DNA of 64,000 nt from Clostridia bacterium (GTDB lineage: Bacteria; Bacillota; Clostridia; Lutisporales; Lutisporaceae): NCBI GenBank assembly GCA_035628995.1, contig DASPIR010000023.1, forward strand, positions 496,001 through 560,000, given 5' to 3'. Made by a program: the position numbers and the translations under genes. Of the stretch, positions 1 to 9,305 are shown in pieces. Position 1 is the first letter of the stretch; each line of letters opens with the position of its first letter. The notes beneath the pieces were generated by a model. The model saw nothing but the letters and a program-made list of their open reading frames with translations. It was not told where the DNA came from and did no database searches.

Positions 1-206
1 TCTCCTTGGTGGGCAATTATAGCCAGCTTTGCACCTTTTTGCAGTATATCCCTTATAGTAGGTATACTTGCTTTTATTCTATTCTCGTTGACTATCCTTT
101 TTGTTGAAGGATCAATGGGTGAATTGACATCCACCCTCAGAAGCACTGTCCTTCCCTTATAGTCAAATTCATCAATGGTTCTTATTTTCCCATATTTTAT
201 TTCCAT
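1..206 (-). CDS. pgk: Phosphoglycerate kinase, N-terminal part (cut by window edge)
   Basis: The reading frame starts at the ATG ending at 206 and runs off the left edge. About 68 residues are visible. They contain GRTVLLRVDVNSPID, the canonical N-terminal substrate-binding strand of phosphoglycerate kinase, then NENRIKASIPTIRDILQKGA and LAIIAHQG. PGK transfers phosphate from 1,3-bisphosphoglycerate to ADP in the cytoplasm. The start overlaps the end of the upstream GAPDH gene by 10 bases, so the two are translationally coupled and catalyse consecutive steps. The wording of the N-terminus looks closer to archaeal-type PGK than to the usual bacterial form, but too little is visible to be sure. 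Confidence 0.85.
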   Translation of the reverse strand, partial: MEIKYGKIRTIDEFDYKGRTVLLRVDVNSPIDPSTKRIVNENRIKASIPTIRDILQKGAKLAIIAHQG

Positions 207-1219
207 TTTCCTAACCCCAAATATTTATTGGTTTCTGCTACAGCTTCCAGTCTTTCTGTCTGCATTTCAAGCGCAGCCCTTATACCGTCTATTGTCTCAG
301 GGATTGTTACGGCTTCCTGCGGGATATTGATTGCATACATGATATCATTCCCGGATTCTACTATGGACTCTTCCCACATTGCTATTTCATACATGTCCCC
401 CCTTGGATTTCCAAGGTCTCTTGCATATCTGAACAACGAAGCGTTCCCGAGGAATCCGTCAGCAATCCTCACTACTCTTATCCTGTCATGGGTCTTAAAG
501 GCTTCAAGAGCCATTTCCTTGGTGATTTTCTTCTTGCCGGTTGCCAATACTGTTATAATGTGTCCATGGGTTACAGGTGTGTGTACAAGTATTCCGGTTG
601 CATCCACATGGGGCATTATTGTCATAAGATCCAATGCTTGATGGCTTGGAGCCTTATCAATCTGAAGAGCGTTAGTGAGCCCCCTATGGTAGTCACCCGG
701 ATCTGCTACACGCCTGATTATTGTAATTGCTACTTTATCTATACCATATAGTCTGTCAAGACAATCCACCGACCTAATCAGCCCTGTGGTATTGCAGGAT
801 GTAAGCTTTAAAAACTGTGCGCCGAGTCCTTTCTCATAATTGGCATATCCATGGAAGAATACGTCAGCTACACTGTTCTTTTCACCGCCTTGGAAGATTG
901 CCTTCTTGTTGTACCTGGCATAAAGCTCCTTATTCATTGCACCGACTCCGGCGCTGGTGGCATCAAGCATTATATCCACTTCCTGCACCAGTTCCTCCAA
1001 AGTTCCCGAAACCGGTATGTTAAGCTCATCAAATTGACTCTTGTTATCCTGTACCGCCAGGTACAAGTTGTAGGGCATTCCTTTTTCCTTTAATGCACGG
1101 ACAGCAAGTGTAGGTGCGACATCAGCGACACCTACAAGCTTCATATCTCCTTGACTTGCCACCCCGTCGGCAAGCCTCTGCCCGATTACGCCGTATCCGG
1201 CTACTCCAACCTTTATCAT
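197..1219 (-). CDS. gap: Type II (archaeal-type) glyceraldehyde-3-phosphate dehydrogenase
   Basis: Oxidises glyceraldehyde-3-phosphate to 1,3-bisphosphoglycerate with NAD(P). The protein has the N-terminal Rossmann motif VGVAGYGVIGQRLADGV, the catalytic-cysteine segment SCNTTGL (about residue 142) and RRVADPGDYHRG, all typical of the archaeal GAPDH family and unlike the SCTTNCLAP motif of ordinary bacterial GapA. Its length of about 340 residues fits. An ATG at 1225 also exists, but the GGAGG lies only one base before it and seven before the ATG at 1219, so 1219 is preferred. It is coupled to pgk downstream and follows malic enzyme and the iol genes. The function is secure; a special role in draining inositol-derived triose phosphate is inferred from position only. 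Confidence 0.9.
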   Translation of the reverse strand: MIKVGVAGYGVIGQRLADGVASQGDMKLVGVADVAPTLAVRALKEKGMPYNLYLAVQDNKSQFDELNIPVSGTLEELVQEVDIMLDATSAGVGAMNKELYARYNKKAIFQGGEKNSVADVFFHGYANYEKGLGAQFLKLTSCNTTGLIRSVDCLDRLYGIDKVAITIIRRVADPGDYHRGLTNALQIDKAPSHQALDLMTIMPHVDATGILVHTPVTHGHIITVLATGKKKITKEMALEAFKTHDRIRVVRIADGFLGNASLFRYARDLGNPRGDMYEIAMWEESIVESGNDIMYAINIPQEAVTIPETIDGIRAALEMQTERLEAVAETNKYLGLGKWK

Positions 1220-1269
1220 ATTCATACCTCCATAAAATACTTTTTTCTTCTCCCAGCTGTCAGAGCTTT

Positions 1270-1362
1270 TTAGACAATTGCAGGAAGTGTTGAGCCTCCA
1301 TATGGCATTACTATGACTTTTGCCTTGCTTCCAAGGGCTGAGAAAGCCTCAGATAAAAAAGC
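1270..1362 (-). pseudogene. Possible 3' remnant of a lost gene between malic enzyme and gap
   Basis: The gap between the malic enzyme stop and gap is not featureless. One frame reads 30 residues, including AFSALGSKAKVIVMPYGGST, and then stops. A TAG lies directly before it and there is no start codon or ribosome site. The wording resembles a C-terminal strand and turn of an enzyme, perhaps of the LarA/DUF2088 type, but the match is from memory and weak. It is best read as debris of a deleted gene; chance is possible. Confidence 0.3.
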
Positions 1363-1390
1363 CTAATGAAATTCTCACTTGTAAGCCCCC

Positions 1391-2563
1391 TTAGATTCTT
1401 GCCATCCCGATTTCCCTGGCAGCTTTCGCAACCGCCTCTGCTACTGCCTTGCCAACTCTTGGATCAAAAGGCAGCGGGAGTATATAATCCTGTGTCAGTT
1501 CTTCATTACTTACAAGAGATGCCAGTGCCTTGGCTGCAGCAATCTTCATATGGTCATTTATATCCTTGGCTCTTACATCAAGTGCACCCCTGAAAATTCC
1601 CGGGAAAGCAAGCACATTATTAATCTGGTTTGGAAAATCTGAACGTCCGGTACCTATAACCTTGGCCCCTGCTTGCTTCGCCAAATCCGGCATAATCTCA
1701 GGTAAAGGATTTGCCATGGCAAATATGATAGGGTCCTTAGCCATGGACGCAACCATGTCCTGGGTTAATACTCCGGCGGCCGATACTCCTATAAATACAT
1801 CAGCACCGGTCAAGACATCCCTTAGTGTTCCCTTTTTCTTCTCAAGGTTGGATATCCTCGCCATAAGCTCCTTCTCAGCGTTAAGATTTTCTCTGCCTTC
1901 ATATATTGCTCCCTTTGTGTCACACAGTGTTACCTTTTTAAGACCCATGCTCATAAGAAGCTTGGTAACAGCTATGCCTGCGGCACCCGAGCCATTTACC
2001 ACCACTTCTATTTTACTAATATCCTTACCAACGACCTTTAGAGCATTAAGCATTGCAGCAAGTACTACAACTGCTGTCCCATGCTGGTCATCGTGGAAAA
2101 TTGGAATGTCGCATTCCGCCTTAAGTCTTCTTTCAATTTCAAAGCATCTGGGCGCAGATATATCTTCGAGGTTTACCCCTCCGAAGCTTCCCGCAAGAAG
2201 CTTTACTGTATTGACAATTTCATCAGTGTCCTTCGACCTAATGCAAAGGGGAAACGCATCCACATCTCCAAAGGTCTTGAAGAGTACACATTTACCCTCC
2301 ATAACCGGCATACCCGCTTCTGCTCCAATGTCCCCAAGTCCAAGAACCGCAGTACCATCTGTAACAACAGCTACAAGATTCCATCTCCTTGTAAGCTCGT
2401 AGGAGAGATTTACATCCTTTTGTATCTCCAGACATGCCTCAGCAACACCGGGAGTATATGCAAGGGACAGATCCTGCTTATTATTGACAGGAACTCTGCT
2501 TGCAACCTCTATTTTCCCCTTCCATTCCTGATGAAGCTTCAAGGACTCTTTCTTAATATCCAT
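1391..2563 (-). CDS. Malic enzyme (NAD(P)-dependent, oxaloacetate-decarboxylating)
   Basis: Converts malate to pyruvate and CO2 with reduction of NAD(P). The 390 residues match the short bacterial/archaeal form. Visible are the catalytic tyrosine region LAYTPGVAEACLEI (Tyr36), the lysine region PVMEGKCVLFK (Lys91), the divalent-metal segment FHDDQHGTA (156-164) and the nucleotide-binding loop NGSGAAGIA (190-198). The start has GGAGG seven bases upstream. It sits 54 bases after iolE on the same strand, within the inositol operon and before gap. The cofactor preference cannot be decided by eye. Malic enzyme is not part of the textbook iol pathway, so its role here, perhaps redox or C4 balancing, is inference. 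Confidence 0.9.
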   Translation of the reverse strand: MDIKKESLKLHQEWKGKIEVASRVPVNNKQDLSLAYTPGVAEACLEIQKDVNLSYELTRRWNLVAVVTDGTAVLGLGDIGAEAGMPVMEGKCVLFKTFGDVDAFPLCIRSKDTDEIVNTVKLLAGSFGGVNLEDISAPRCFEIERRLKAECDIPIFHDDQHGTAVVVLAAMLNALKVVGKDISKIEVVVNGSGAAGIAVTKLLMSMGLKKVTLCDTKGAIYEGRENLNAEKELMARISNLEKKKGTLRDVLTGADVFIGVSAAGVLTQDMVASMAKDPIIFAMANPLPEIMPDLAKQAGAKVIGTGRSDFPNQINNVLAFPGIFRGALDVRAKDINDHMKIAAAKALASLVSNEELTQDYILPLPFDPRVGKAVAEAVAKAAREIGMARI

Positions 2564-2617
2564 ACACTTTCCTCCAATTGGATTCTGTCAAATATCCTTT
2601 GTTTTTGAATATTAAAT

Positions 2618-3514
2618 CTAAAGACCCGTTTTTTCTCTTATATAATTTCTTGCTTTCACTGCATATTCAAAAGGATTGGCTTTTGCCGGGTCCTGCTCAG
2701 CCTCTACCACCATCCAGCCACTGTAATTGTTATCCTGCAGCAGCTTGAACAACGGTACGAAATCTATCATCCCATCCCCCGGAACCGTGAAAACTCCTTC
2801 TCTGACTCCCTGAAGGAAGCTCATCTTTTCCCTTTTAACCTTATCCAGTACATCCTCTCTTATATCCTTCAAATGTACATGTTTAACTCTGTTAATATAC
2901 TTCTTTAGCACTTTCTCTGGATTCTCCCCCGAGAAGGCGAGATGTCCCGAGTCAAAGAGCAGGTGCACGAGGTTAGGATCTGTTGTGGACATCAGACGAT
3001 CAATTTCTTCAAGAGTCTGCACACCCGTACCCATATGGTGATGATACGCAACTATCATCCCTTTTTCCGCAGCTAAACGTCCAAATACTTCTAGTCCTCC
3101 TGCAAGACGTTTCCATTCTTCATCAGTAAATGCAGGCTTATTGTCGAAAACGGGCAAATCAGTCTTCCCCTGAATGCTGTGTCCCTGCTCCGCAACTCCT
3201 ATGACTCCTGCGCCCATCTCATACAGAAAGTCCCTATGCTTAATGAATTCAGCTACAGTTTCATCCTGGGGCTTTGTTGTAAGAAAAGCACTGAACCACG
3301 CATTGCAAATACGTATTCCTCTTAGTTCCAAAGCCTTTTTTAGAACTTTAGTATCTCTTGGATATTTATTGCCTATCTCACTGCCTGTAAAGCCAGAAAG
3401 AGCCATTTCACTAATACACTGCTCAAAGGTATTCTCTCCCCCCAACTCCGGTATATCGTCATTAGTCCATGCTATTGGGGCAATACCCAGCATAACCTTA
3501 TTTTTATCAAGCAT
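2618..3514 (-). CDS. iolE: 2-keto-myo-inositol dehydratase IolE
   Basis: Dehydrates 2-keto-myo-inositol (scyllo-inosose) to 3D-(3,5/4)-trihydroxycyclohexane-1,2-dione, the second step of myo-inositol breakdown. The 298-residue protein has the TIM-barrel sugar isomerase/epimerase fold with the IolE opening [19 protein letters not shown]. It also has [25 protein letters not shown] and [11 protein letters not shown], carrying the expected metal and substrate residues. GGGGG stands seven bases before the ATG. It lies 20 bases after iolD in the same operon. Identification is firm because both the sequence and the IolD/B/I/G neighbours agree. Confidence 0.93.
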   Translation of the reverse strand: MLDKNKVMLGIAPIAWTNDDIPELGGENTFEQCISEMALSGFTGSEIGNKYPRDTKVLKKALELRGIRICNAWFSAFLTTKPQDETVAEFIKHRDFLYEMGAGVIGVAEQGHSIQGKTDLPVFDNKPAFTDEEWKRLAGGLEVFGRLAAEKGMIVAYHHHMGTGVQTLEEIDRLMSTTDPNLVHLLFDSGHLAFSGENPEKVLKKYINRVKHVHLKDIREDVLDKVKREKMSFLQGVREGVFTVPGDGMIDFVPLFKLLQDNNYSGWMVVEAEQDPAKANPFEYAVKARNYIREKTGL

Positions 3515-3533
3515 ATCAATTCCCCCATATACT

Positions 3534-5399
3534 TTAATATTTTCTTGCTATCTCTATTTGCTTTTCCATTTCTTCATACGCGGCTTTAACTTTTTCGCTG
3601 GTTGATACCTCAGCTACACCAACGCGCCACCAGGATTCGTAACCCCCTGACATTGTTCCGGGCAGAACTTTTATATCTATAAGGGTTGAAACTGCAGATT
3701 TTTTTACTTCTTCCAATGCATACCGCAGCTCATTTATGTTTGTTGCCGTATATGTTTTGGCTCCGTAGCTCCTTGCGTTGGCAGCAAAGTCCACAGGTAC
3801 AATATCCCCTGTCAACCGCCCTGTCTCCTTATCGCGATAGCGGAACTCATTTCCAAATTGGTCAGTTCCCTGTGAGATCTGAAGATTCTTAATGCATTGG
3901 AATCCATAGTTGTCAAATAACAGCACATTTATCTTGCGACCTTCCTGTATACTGGTGAAAAGCTCAGAGTGCAGCATCAGGTAACTGCCATCACCAACCA
4001 TTGAATACACTTCCCTATCAGGCTCAGCCAGCTTTACACCCAAGGATCCTGCTACTTCGTAACCCATACAGGAAAATCCGTATTCCATATTATAGGTCTT
4101 AGGCTTGGTTGAACGCCACAAGCGCTGAAGGCATCCCGGAAGGCTTCCTGAAGATCCCACTACAATCGCATCCTCATCCAAGAGCTTGTTCAGTTCTCCA
4201 AGAACACGGGTCTGTGAAAGTCCAACCTCCAGCTCAACAGAATAAAGCCTGTCAACTTCCTTATCCCATTCATCTTTTACTTCAGCTATCTTTTCGTTCT
4301 CATAACCAGTCTTGTATTCTATTGCCTCCAATGCCTCTCTAATGGCTTTCAAGGCTTCCTTGGCATCCGCTACCACGGTCAAAGCATCCAGCTTCATTGC
4401 ATCAAAGCTGCTTACGTTTATTGCCATAAACTCAACATTCGGATTCTTAAAAGCCGATTTTGATGCAGTCGTAAAATCCGAGAACCTGGTTCCTATACCA
4501 ATTACTAAATCTGCATCCTTTGCCATTATATTTGCAGCAAGACCCCCTGTAACGCCTATTCCTCCCAGGTTGAGCCTGTGGTTCCAAGATATCAAGCCCT
4601 TACCTGCCTGAGTTTCTCCAAAAGGTATGTTGAAAGCTTCTGCAAATCTCTCGAGCTCTTCATGAGCCTCTGAATACGCTACTCCACCGCCGCATATAAT
4701 AATCGGCCTTCTCTTTTTTCTTATCAAATCAACAGCTCGTTTTAGCTCTCCAATTGTTATAAGTCTTCTTTCAATGTGATGCACTCTCTTATTAAAGAAT
4801 TCTACCGGGTAATCATAAGCCTCCGCTTCCACATCTTGAGGCATGCAAAGGGTAACAGCACCTGTTTCGGCAGGATCTGTAAGCACTCTCATAGCATTGA
4901 TAGCAGCAGTCATTAACTGCTCAGGCCTTTCAATTCTATCCCAGTATTTGCTGACTGCTCTAAATGCATCATTTGCGGTTATAGTATGGCTTGTTGGCTG
5001 CTCCACCTGCTGAAGCACGGGATCCGGCTGCCTGCAGGCAAAAGTATCACCGGGAAGCAGCAGTACCGGTATTCTGTTGACGGTGGCTGTGGCAGCTGCT
5101 GTCACCATATTTAGTGCGCCAGGACCAATGGATGATGTGCAGGCGAATATCTCTTTCCTGTTCTTCTGCTTTGCATATGCTGTTGCAACATGCACCATGC
5201 CCTGCTCATTATGGCCCTGATAATACACCAGCTCATGGCCTCCCTGTTCCAAAGCCTGACCAAGCCCCGTAACACAGCCATGACCGAATATCCCGAAAAC
5301 ACCTTTTACAAATTTATTTTCTTTCCCGTCTACCTCCACATATTGATTGTCGAGGAACTTCAATAAAGCTTGCGCCATGGTCAATCTAATCGTTTTCAT
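3534..5399 (-). CDS. iolD: 3D-(3,5/4)-trihydroxycyclohexane-1,2-dione hydrolase IolD
   Basis: Thiamine-diphosphate enzyme that opens the ring of the dione made by IolE, giving 5-deoxy-glucuronate. Visible are the IolD opening [20 protein letters not shown], the ThDP glutamate segment [14 protein letters not shown], the repeated [10 protein letters not shown] block and the ThDP-binding [12 protein letters not shown] near the C-terminus. A longer frame opens at 5420, but the only good ribosome site (GAGGGG) is six bases before the ATG at 5399, and Bacillus IolD aligns from there, so 5399 is chosen (621 residues). It sits between iolB and iolE. Confidence 0.94.
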   Translation of the reverse strand: MKTIRLTMAQALLKFLDNQYVEVDGKENKFVKGVFGIFGHGCVTGLGQALEQGGHELVYYQGHNEQGMVHVATAYAKQKNRKEIFACTSSIGPGALNMVTAAATATVNRIPVLLLPGDTFACRQPDPVLQQVEQPTSHTITANDAFRAVSKYWDRIERPEQLMTAAINAMRVLTDPAETGAVTLCMPQDVEAEAYDYPVEFFNKRVHHIERRLITIGELKRAVDLIRKKRRPIIICGGGVAYSEAHEELERFAEAFNIPFGETQAGKGLISWNHRLNLGGIGVTGGLAANIMAKDADLVIGIGTRFSDFTTASKSAFKNPNVEFMAINVSSFDAMKLDALTVVADAKEALKAIREALEAIEYKTGYENEKIAEVKDEWDKEVDRLYSVELEVGLSQTRVLGELNKLLDEDAIVVGSSGSLPGCLQRLWRSTKPKTYNMEYGFSCMGYEVAGSLGVKLAEPDREVYSMVGDGSYLMLHSELFTSIQEGRKINVLLFDNYGFQCIKNLQISQGTDQFGNEFRYRDKETGRLTGDIVPVDFAANARSYGAKTYTATNINELRYALEEVKKSAVSTLIDIKVLPGTMSGGYESWWRVGVAEVSTSEKVKAAYEEMEKQIEIARKY

Positions 5400-5444
5400 C
5401 TTTTTCCCCTCTTTACTCATAAAATGCTTCAGATTAGCAGTACC

Positions 5445-6236
5445 CTACTTATCCGGCCAAATCCTTGCATCCGGCTTAGTCACCCATAAATGCTCCTCTA
5501 AAAATACCGGTTCAATGTATGGGTTGCGGTCCAAATGCCTTATTACCCAAAGATAGTACATGGCATATCCCGGAGCTGTTGCCTGGGGGTGAGTCATGCC
5601 TTCCCCGATTTTTACCGTGTCATTATTTTGTACCTTGAGTACTTCTTCTCCCACCTCGGCATATCCGAAACCATTCTCCGGATAGAATTTATAGTAATAT
5701 ATCTCCGGCTGCGGATGGTGATGAGGCGGGTAACTTGACCATCTTCCCGGATGGTCTATCACTTCTCCGAGTACAAGGTTTGAATAATCCGCATTGCTGT
5801 AATCAAAAATAGTCCTTACTGTCCTGGTGGAGGTTTCCTTCATTGTCCCCTTGCCCCGTTCCTCACTTCTACAATCTGAAGACATATAGAATTTAGCAGC
5901 AAAAGCTCTTTCATTATCAGTCTTTTGTACTGCAAGCTCAGAATCCTCACCCAATCCGGTGATTTTAACCACTATCCCTGCAGGTACATGAAGGCACCAT
6001 GGACTTTCATCAAAGCAGGATTTTCTTAAAGCTCTCTCTTTATTCCCCTGCCATTCAAATACTACCTCTCCTCTAATAAGCAAGTATGCTCTTTCTTTTT
6101 CTTCGAAATCAGTTTCAATCTGGCCCTTTGCAAGCCGAAGGATTCCGAAATCCATAAGCACATCACTGTGTTTGCCCTTCATCTCAGTAATGCTGTTATA
6201 GCCGAAGTCAAAGTGCTTATCCTGTCTGATTCTCAT
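5445..6236 (-). CDS. iolB: 5-deoxy-glucuronate isomerase IolB
   Basis: Isomerises 5-deoxy-glucuronate to 2-deoxy-5-keto-gluconate, the substrate for the IolC kinase. The 263-residue protein is a bicupin. The C-terminal cupin carries the histidine cluster YPPHHHPQPEIYYYKF, and IolB landmarks are VIDHPGRWSSYPPHHHP, GEGMTHPQATAPGYAMYYLW and the C-terminal EEHLWVTKPDA. GGGAG lies ten bases before the ATG. It follows iolI by about 30 bases. No iolC or iolJ is present in the window to take the product further, so those genes must be elsewhere, perhaps past the left edge. Confidence 0.94.
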   Translation of the reverse strand: MRIRQDKHFDFGYNSITEMKGKHSDVLMDFGILRLAKGQIETDFEEKERAYLLIRGEVVFEWQGNKERALRKSCFDESPWCLHVPAGIVVKITGLGEDSELAVQKTDNERAFAAKFYMSSDCRSEERGKGTMKETSTRTVRTIFDYSNADYSNLVLGEVIDHPGRWSSYPPHHHPQPEIYYYKFYPENGFGYAEVGEEVLKVQNNDTVKIGEGMTHPQATAPGYAMYYLWVIRHLDRNPYIEPVFLEEHLWVTKPDARIWPDK

Positions 6237-6265
6237 CTATACATTACTCCCTTACAGTGCATTTA

Positions 6266-7102
6266 TTACTCTATTTCAAAATACCTGCCAACTGCCTCTT
6301 CAGTCTTCTCCTTGCCGACCTTAATGGTTCGTTCTATGTCCCAATCCCAATATTCCGGTCGGAATAGCTCCACCGAGACCATTTCACTATAGCCTATGGA
6401 CTTTAGAGTTTTAAGAATAGAGTTTAGGTCTATAGCGCCTTCCCCCGGCCACAGTCTATTGTTGTCTCTCAGCGCTCCTACGGGTAAATCCTCAGAGTCA
6501 TCTATATGGAATATGAATATTTTTTTGGAGTCTACCTTTTCCAAGTCCTCAATTCTTGAGTTCATCGCATGGAAGTGGAAGCAGTCCAATACCAATCCGA
6601 CATCTTCCCTGTCTACGGCTTTTACTATCTCATAGGTCTGACTTAATGTATTTACAGAACAGCTTGGATAGCCAACAAATTCATAAGCAAGTTTTACACT
6701 GTACTTTGAAGCAATGTCGGCAAGCTCCTTAAGAGACCTTACAGATTCGTCCTTTATCTGAGTCTTAGTGTATTGCCCTACATCAAAGGTTGGCACTACA
6801 ACAATCTTCTTGCATTTTATCTTTTCTCCCACCTGGCAGAGAAATACCAAGTCTTCCTTTATCTGCCTATAGCCCGCTTCATCCCTGAAGGTTATGAACT
6901 CGAGAGCATTGAACGCATAGGGCTTTATTCTGCTCTTTTCAAAGAATGCGGCCAGCTCTTCTATGCTATGTGTCTTCAGGTAATCCCTTAATTTATCCAG
7001 CCTGATTTCTATCAGTTCATAGCCATGCTTTTCGCACAGCTCCAAATCCTTCTCTAACGTAGAGTTTTTCATAGTTGTAGCTTGATTAAAGCATACCTTC
7101 AT
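6266..7102 (-). CDS. iolI: 2-keto-myo-inositol isomerase IolI
   Basis: TIM-barrel enzyme that interconverts 2-keto-myo-inositol and 1-keto-D-chiro-inositol, feeding D-chiro-inositol into the pathway. The 278 residues align over their length with Bacillus subtilis IolI as remembered: CFNQATTMKNSTLEKDLELC at the start, AYEFVGYPSCSVNTLSQTYE, VGLVLDCFHFHAMNSRIEDL, IFIFHIDDSEDLPVGAL and SVELFRPEYW. The Glu, Asp, His and Glu metal ligands fall inside these blocks. AGGAGG precedes the ATG at good spacing. It lies between iolG and iolB. Confidence 0.9.
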   Translation of the reverse strand: MKVCFNQATTMKNSTLEKDLELCEKHGYELIEIRLDKLRDYLKTHSIEELAAFFEKSRIKPYAFNALEFITFRDEAGYRQIKEDLVFLCQVGEKIKCKKIVVVPTFDVGQYTKTQIKDESVRSLKELADIASKYSVKLAYEFVGYPSCSVNTLSQTYEIVKAVDREDVGLVLDCFHFHAMNSRIEDLEKVDSKKIFIFHIDDSEDLPVGALRDNNRLWPGEGAIDLNSILKTLKSIGYSEMVSVELFRPEYWDWDIERTIKVGKEKTEEAVGRYFEIE

Positions 7103-7137
7103 ATTCCAATCCTCCTAACACTTATTACACTTGTTCC

Positions 7138-8157
7138 TTAAGCCGTTATCTCGCTGGTTTTAACAGGTCTGCCTTCAGCAAGGGATTTCTTTGCTGCAAG
7201 GCCTATGATTACCGGCTTCAAGCCATCTATAGCCGTAACAGGAGTATCTTTGTCATTTAATATAGCACTAAAGAAATCTCTCATTTCAGCTATAAAGGAC
7301 TCCTTGTATCTTTCCAGGAAGAAATACAGTGGCTTATCTCCTTGCACTCCTTCTTCAGTACTCAGAATTGTATTGGTAGGGGTATCATTGGATGCCGCCG
7401 CGCTTCCTTTCGAGCCGAACACTTCCACTCTTTGGTCATAGCCGTAAGCAGCTTTTCTGCTGTTATCAATTACTCCTATGGCACCATTCTCGAACTTTAA
7501 AACAACTACTGCTGTATCAACATCTCCCGCTTTTCCGATAGCCGGATCTACCAGCGCTGCTGCCTGAACATAAACCTCTTCGACCTCGCTGCCTGAAAGA
7601 TATCTTGCCATATCAAAATCATGTATAGTCATATCAAGGAATATCCCACCTGATACCTTTACGTACTCAATTGGTGGAGGAGCAGGGTCTCTTGATGTGA
7701 TTCTGATTATATGGGGCTCTCCTACTTTACCTTCCAGCACAAGATCCCTGACCTTCTTGAAGTTATGATCGAATCTCCTGTTGAAGCCTACCTGAAATTT
7801 TACACCTGCTTTTTCTACAGCTTCAATTGCCCTTTTTATTTTGTCTATGCTTAAATCTACCGGCTTTTCACAGAATATGTGCTTCCCAGCCTCAGCTGCT
7901 TCAATGGAAATTTGAGCATGAGTATTGGTAGAGGAACATATAAGTACAGCGCTGATTTCTGGATCACTTAAAATTTCATGATAGTCCTTTACCACATTTT
8001 TTATTCCCAGTCCATAAGCCCAATCTTTGATTTGGTCTGCAAAAATATCCGCTATTGATTTTATCTCTACTTCCGGAATAAAGTATGAAATGTTTTCGGC
8101 ATGAAGTTTTCCTATTCTTCCTGCACCGATGATACCAATCTTAATCTTCTTGCTCAT
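7138..8157 (-). CDS. iolG: myo-inositol 2-dehydrogenase IolG
   Basis: First enzyme of the pathway: oxidises myo-inositol to 2-keto-myo-inositol with NAD+. A Gfo/Idh/MocA-family protein with the Rossmann loop GIIGAGRIGKLHAE (8-21), the catalytic lysine motif CEKPVDLS (Lys98), the substrate-binding DMTIHDFDMARYL and QVGFNRRFD. The frame is open seven codons further up, but AAGGAGA sits seven bases before the ATG at 8157, so that start is used (339 residues). The 106-base gap to the permease gene holds a perfect 14-bp palindrome (8197-8210), suggesting iolG starts a separately controlled transcript. Activity on related inositols such as scyllo- or chiro-inositol cannot be excluded. Confidence 0.92.
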   Translation of the reverse strand: MSKKIKIGIIGAGRIGKLHAENISYFIPEVEIKSIADIFADQIKDWAYGLGIKNVVKDYHEILSDPEISAVLICSSTNTHAQISIEAAEAGKHIFCEKPVDLSIDKIKRAIEAVEKAGVKFQVGFNRRFDHNFKKVRDLVLEGKVGEPHIIRITSRDPAPPPIEYVKVSGGIFLDMTIHDFDMARYLSGSEVEEVYVQAAALVDPAIGKAGDVDTAVVVLKFENGAIGVIDNSRKAAYGYDQRVEVFGSKGSAAASNDTPTNTILSTEEGVQGDKPLYFFLERYKESFIAEMRDFFSAILNDKDTPVTAIDGLKPVIIGLAAKKSLAEGRPVKTSEITA

Positions 8158-8196
8158 AAAAACTCTCCTTTTAATCATTTAAATTTTATAATTCAA

Positions 8197-8210
8197 TGTA
8201 AACGTTTACA
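8197..8210. promoter_or_regulatory. Perfect palindrome TGTAAACGTTTACA, LacI-family-type operator
   Basis: A 14-bp perfect palindrome centred on CG lies 40 bases upstream of iolG and within the gap after the permease gene. Two related sites lie upstream of the transporter operon. LacI/GalR-family repressors, including CcpA and IolR/IolQ-like regulators, bind such sites. No candidate regulator gene is in the window. Confidence 0.7.
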
Positions 8211-8263
8211 TAATTTGGTAATAAGGTGCCCTTTCGAATTGATATCTCAATCCTACTAGAGCT

Positions 8264-9265
8264 TTATTTTGATCTGTTCTTTCTTTCATCAAGCAATACA
8301 GCTCCTACTATAATCGCTCCCTTTACTATCTGCTGCCAATATGCAGACACATTCAAAAGGTCAAGTCCGTTATTCAGGACACCGATTATAAGAGCACCAA
8401 TGATCGTACCGGGAATGGTCCCGATACCTCCTGATAAACTGGTTCCCCCTATTACCGCAGATGCAATAGCATCAAGCTCAAAACCCTGTCCCGCACCCGG
8501 CTGTCCCGAGCTGATTCTTGAGGTCAGAATTATACCGGCAACTGCAGACAACAGTCCTGCATATGAGTATATAAGCATTTTATATTTATCGACATTGACA
8601 CCGGATACAACTGCTGAGTTTTCATTTCCGCCTATTGCATATACATAGCTCCCAAACTTTGTATTATTCAAAAGTATATGAGATATTACCGCTACTAAAA
8701 ATAATATTATTATTGGCACCGGTATCCCCAGGATGTGGCCTCCGCCAATGAACTCGAACTCCTTGGTAAAATCCCCAATGGGCTTGCCGTCGCTCAATAG
8801 CAGTGCAACTCCTCTGGCAGCAGTCATCATACCCAGGGTTGCAATAAATGGGGGTATTTTCCCCTTTGCTACAATTGTTCCGCTCACAAGACCGGTACCT
8901 GCACCAACAGCCAAGCCTATCAGTAATGGTACAATGAGCGGATATGTATTTGGATGGGCGAATTTAGCTGTCATAACCGAGACCAGCGCTATTACCGAGC
9001 CAGATGCCAGGTCTATCCCGGTAGTGATAATAACCATTGTGACACCCATAGCCACAATAGCAATAATGGACATCTGCCTTACAATATTTAATAGGTTTCT
9101 AACCTTAAAAAAGGAAGGCGACAATACTGACATTAAGATTAACATCCCGATGAAGATAAGAAAAATACCATACTTTCGGATAAAATCACTTATAAATGCC
9201 TTTGTTCCTTCATTGCCCTTCACTAGACTTTGTTTTTTAGCCGGAACTATGTTTTTATCATCCAT
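8264..9265 (-). CDS. Sugar (probably myo-inositol) ABC transporter permease
   Basis: A 333-residue integral membrane protein of the RbsC/XylH/MglC permease family. After a 30-residue hydrophilic cytoplasmic start come the first helix (about 33-55) and about eight to ten membrane segments. The family signatures [39 protein letters not shown] and [18 protein letters not shown] are all present. It follows the ATPase gene by 40 bases and completes a three-gene importer. Inositol as substrate is inferred from the adjacent iol genes; the sequence alone only says pentose/hexose/polyol type. Confidence 0.9.
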   Translation of the reverse strand: MDDKNIVPAKKQSLVKGNEGTKAFISDFIRKYGIFLIFIGMLILMSVLSPSFFKVRNLLNIVRQMSIIAIVAMGVTMVIITTGIDLASGSVIALVSVMTAKFAHPNTYPLIVPLLIGLAVGAGTGLVSGTIVAKGKIPPFIATLGMMTAARGVALLLSDGKPIGDFTKEFEFIGGGHILGIPVPIIILFLVAVISHILLNNTKFGSYVYAIGGNENSAVVSGVNVDKYKMLIYSYAGLLSAVAGIILTSRISSGQPGAGQGFELDAIASAVIGGTSLSGGIGTIPGTIIGALIIGVLNNGLDLLNVSAYWQQIVKGAIIVGAVLLDERKNRSK

Positions 9266-9305
9266 TTAAATTTCCTCCCGATATACATTGATTTTCGATT
9301 TCATA

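Noticed and set aside
1530-2402. Long plus-strand open frame of 290 codons
   Set aside because: It is antisense to malic enzyme, whose conserved residues explain the sequence.
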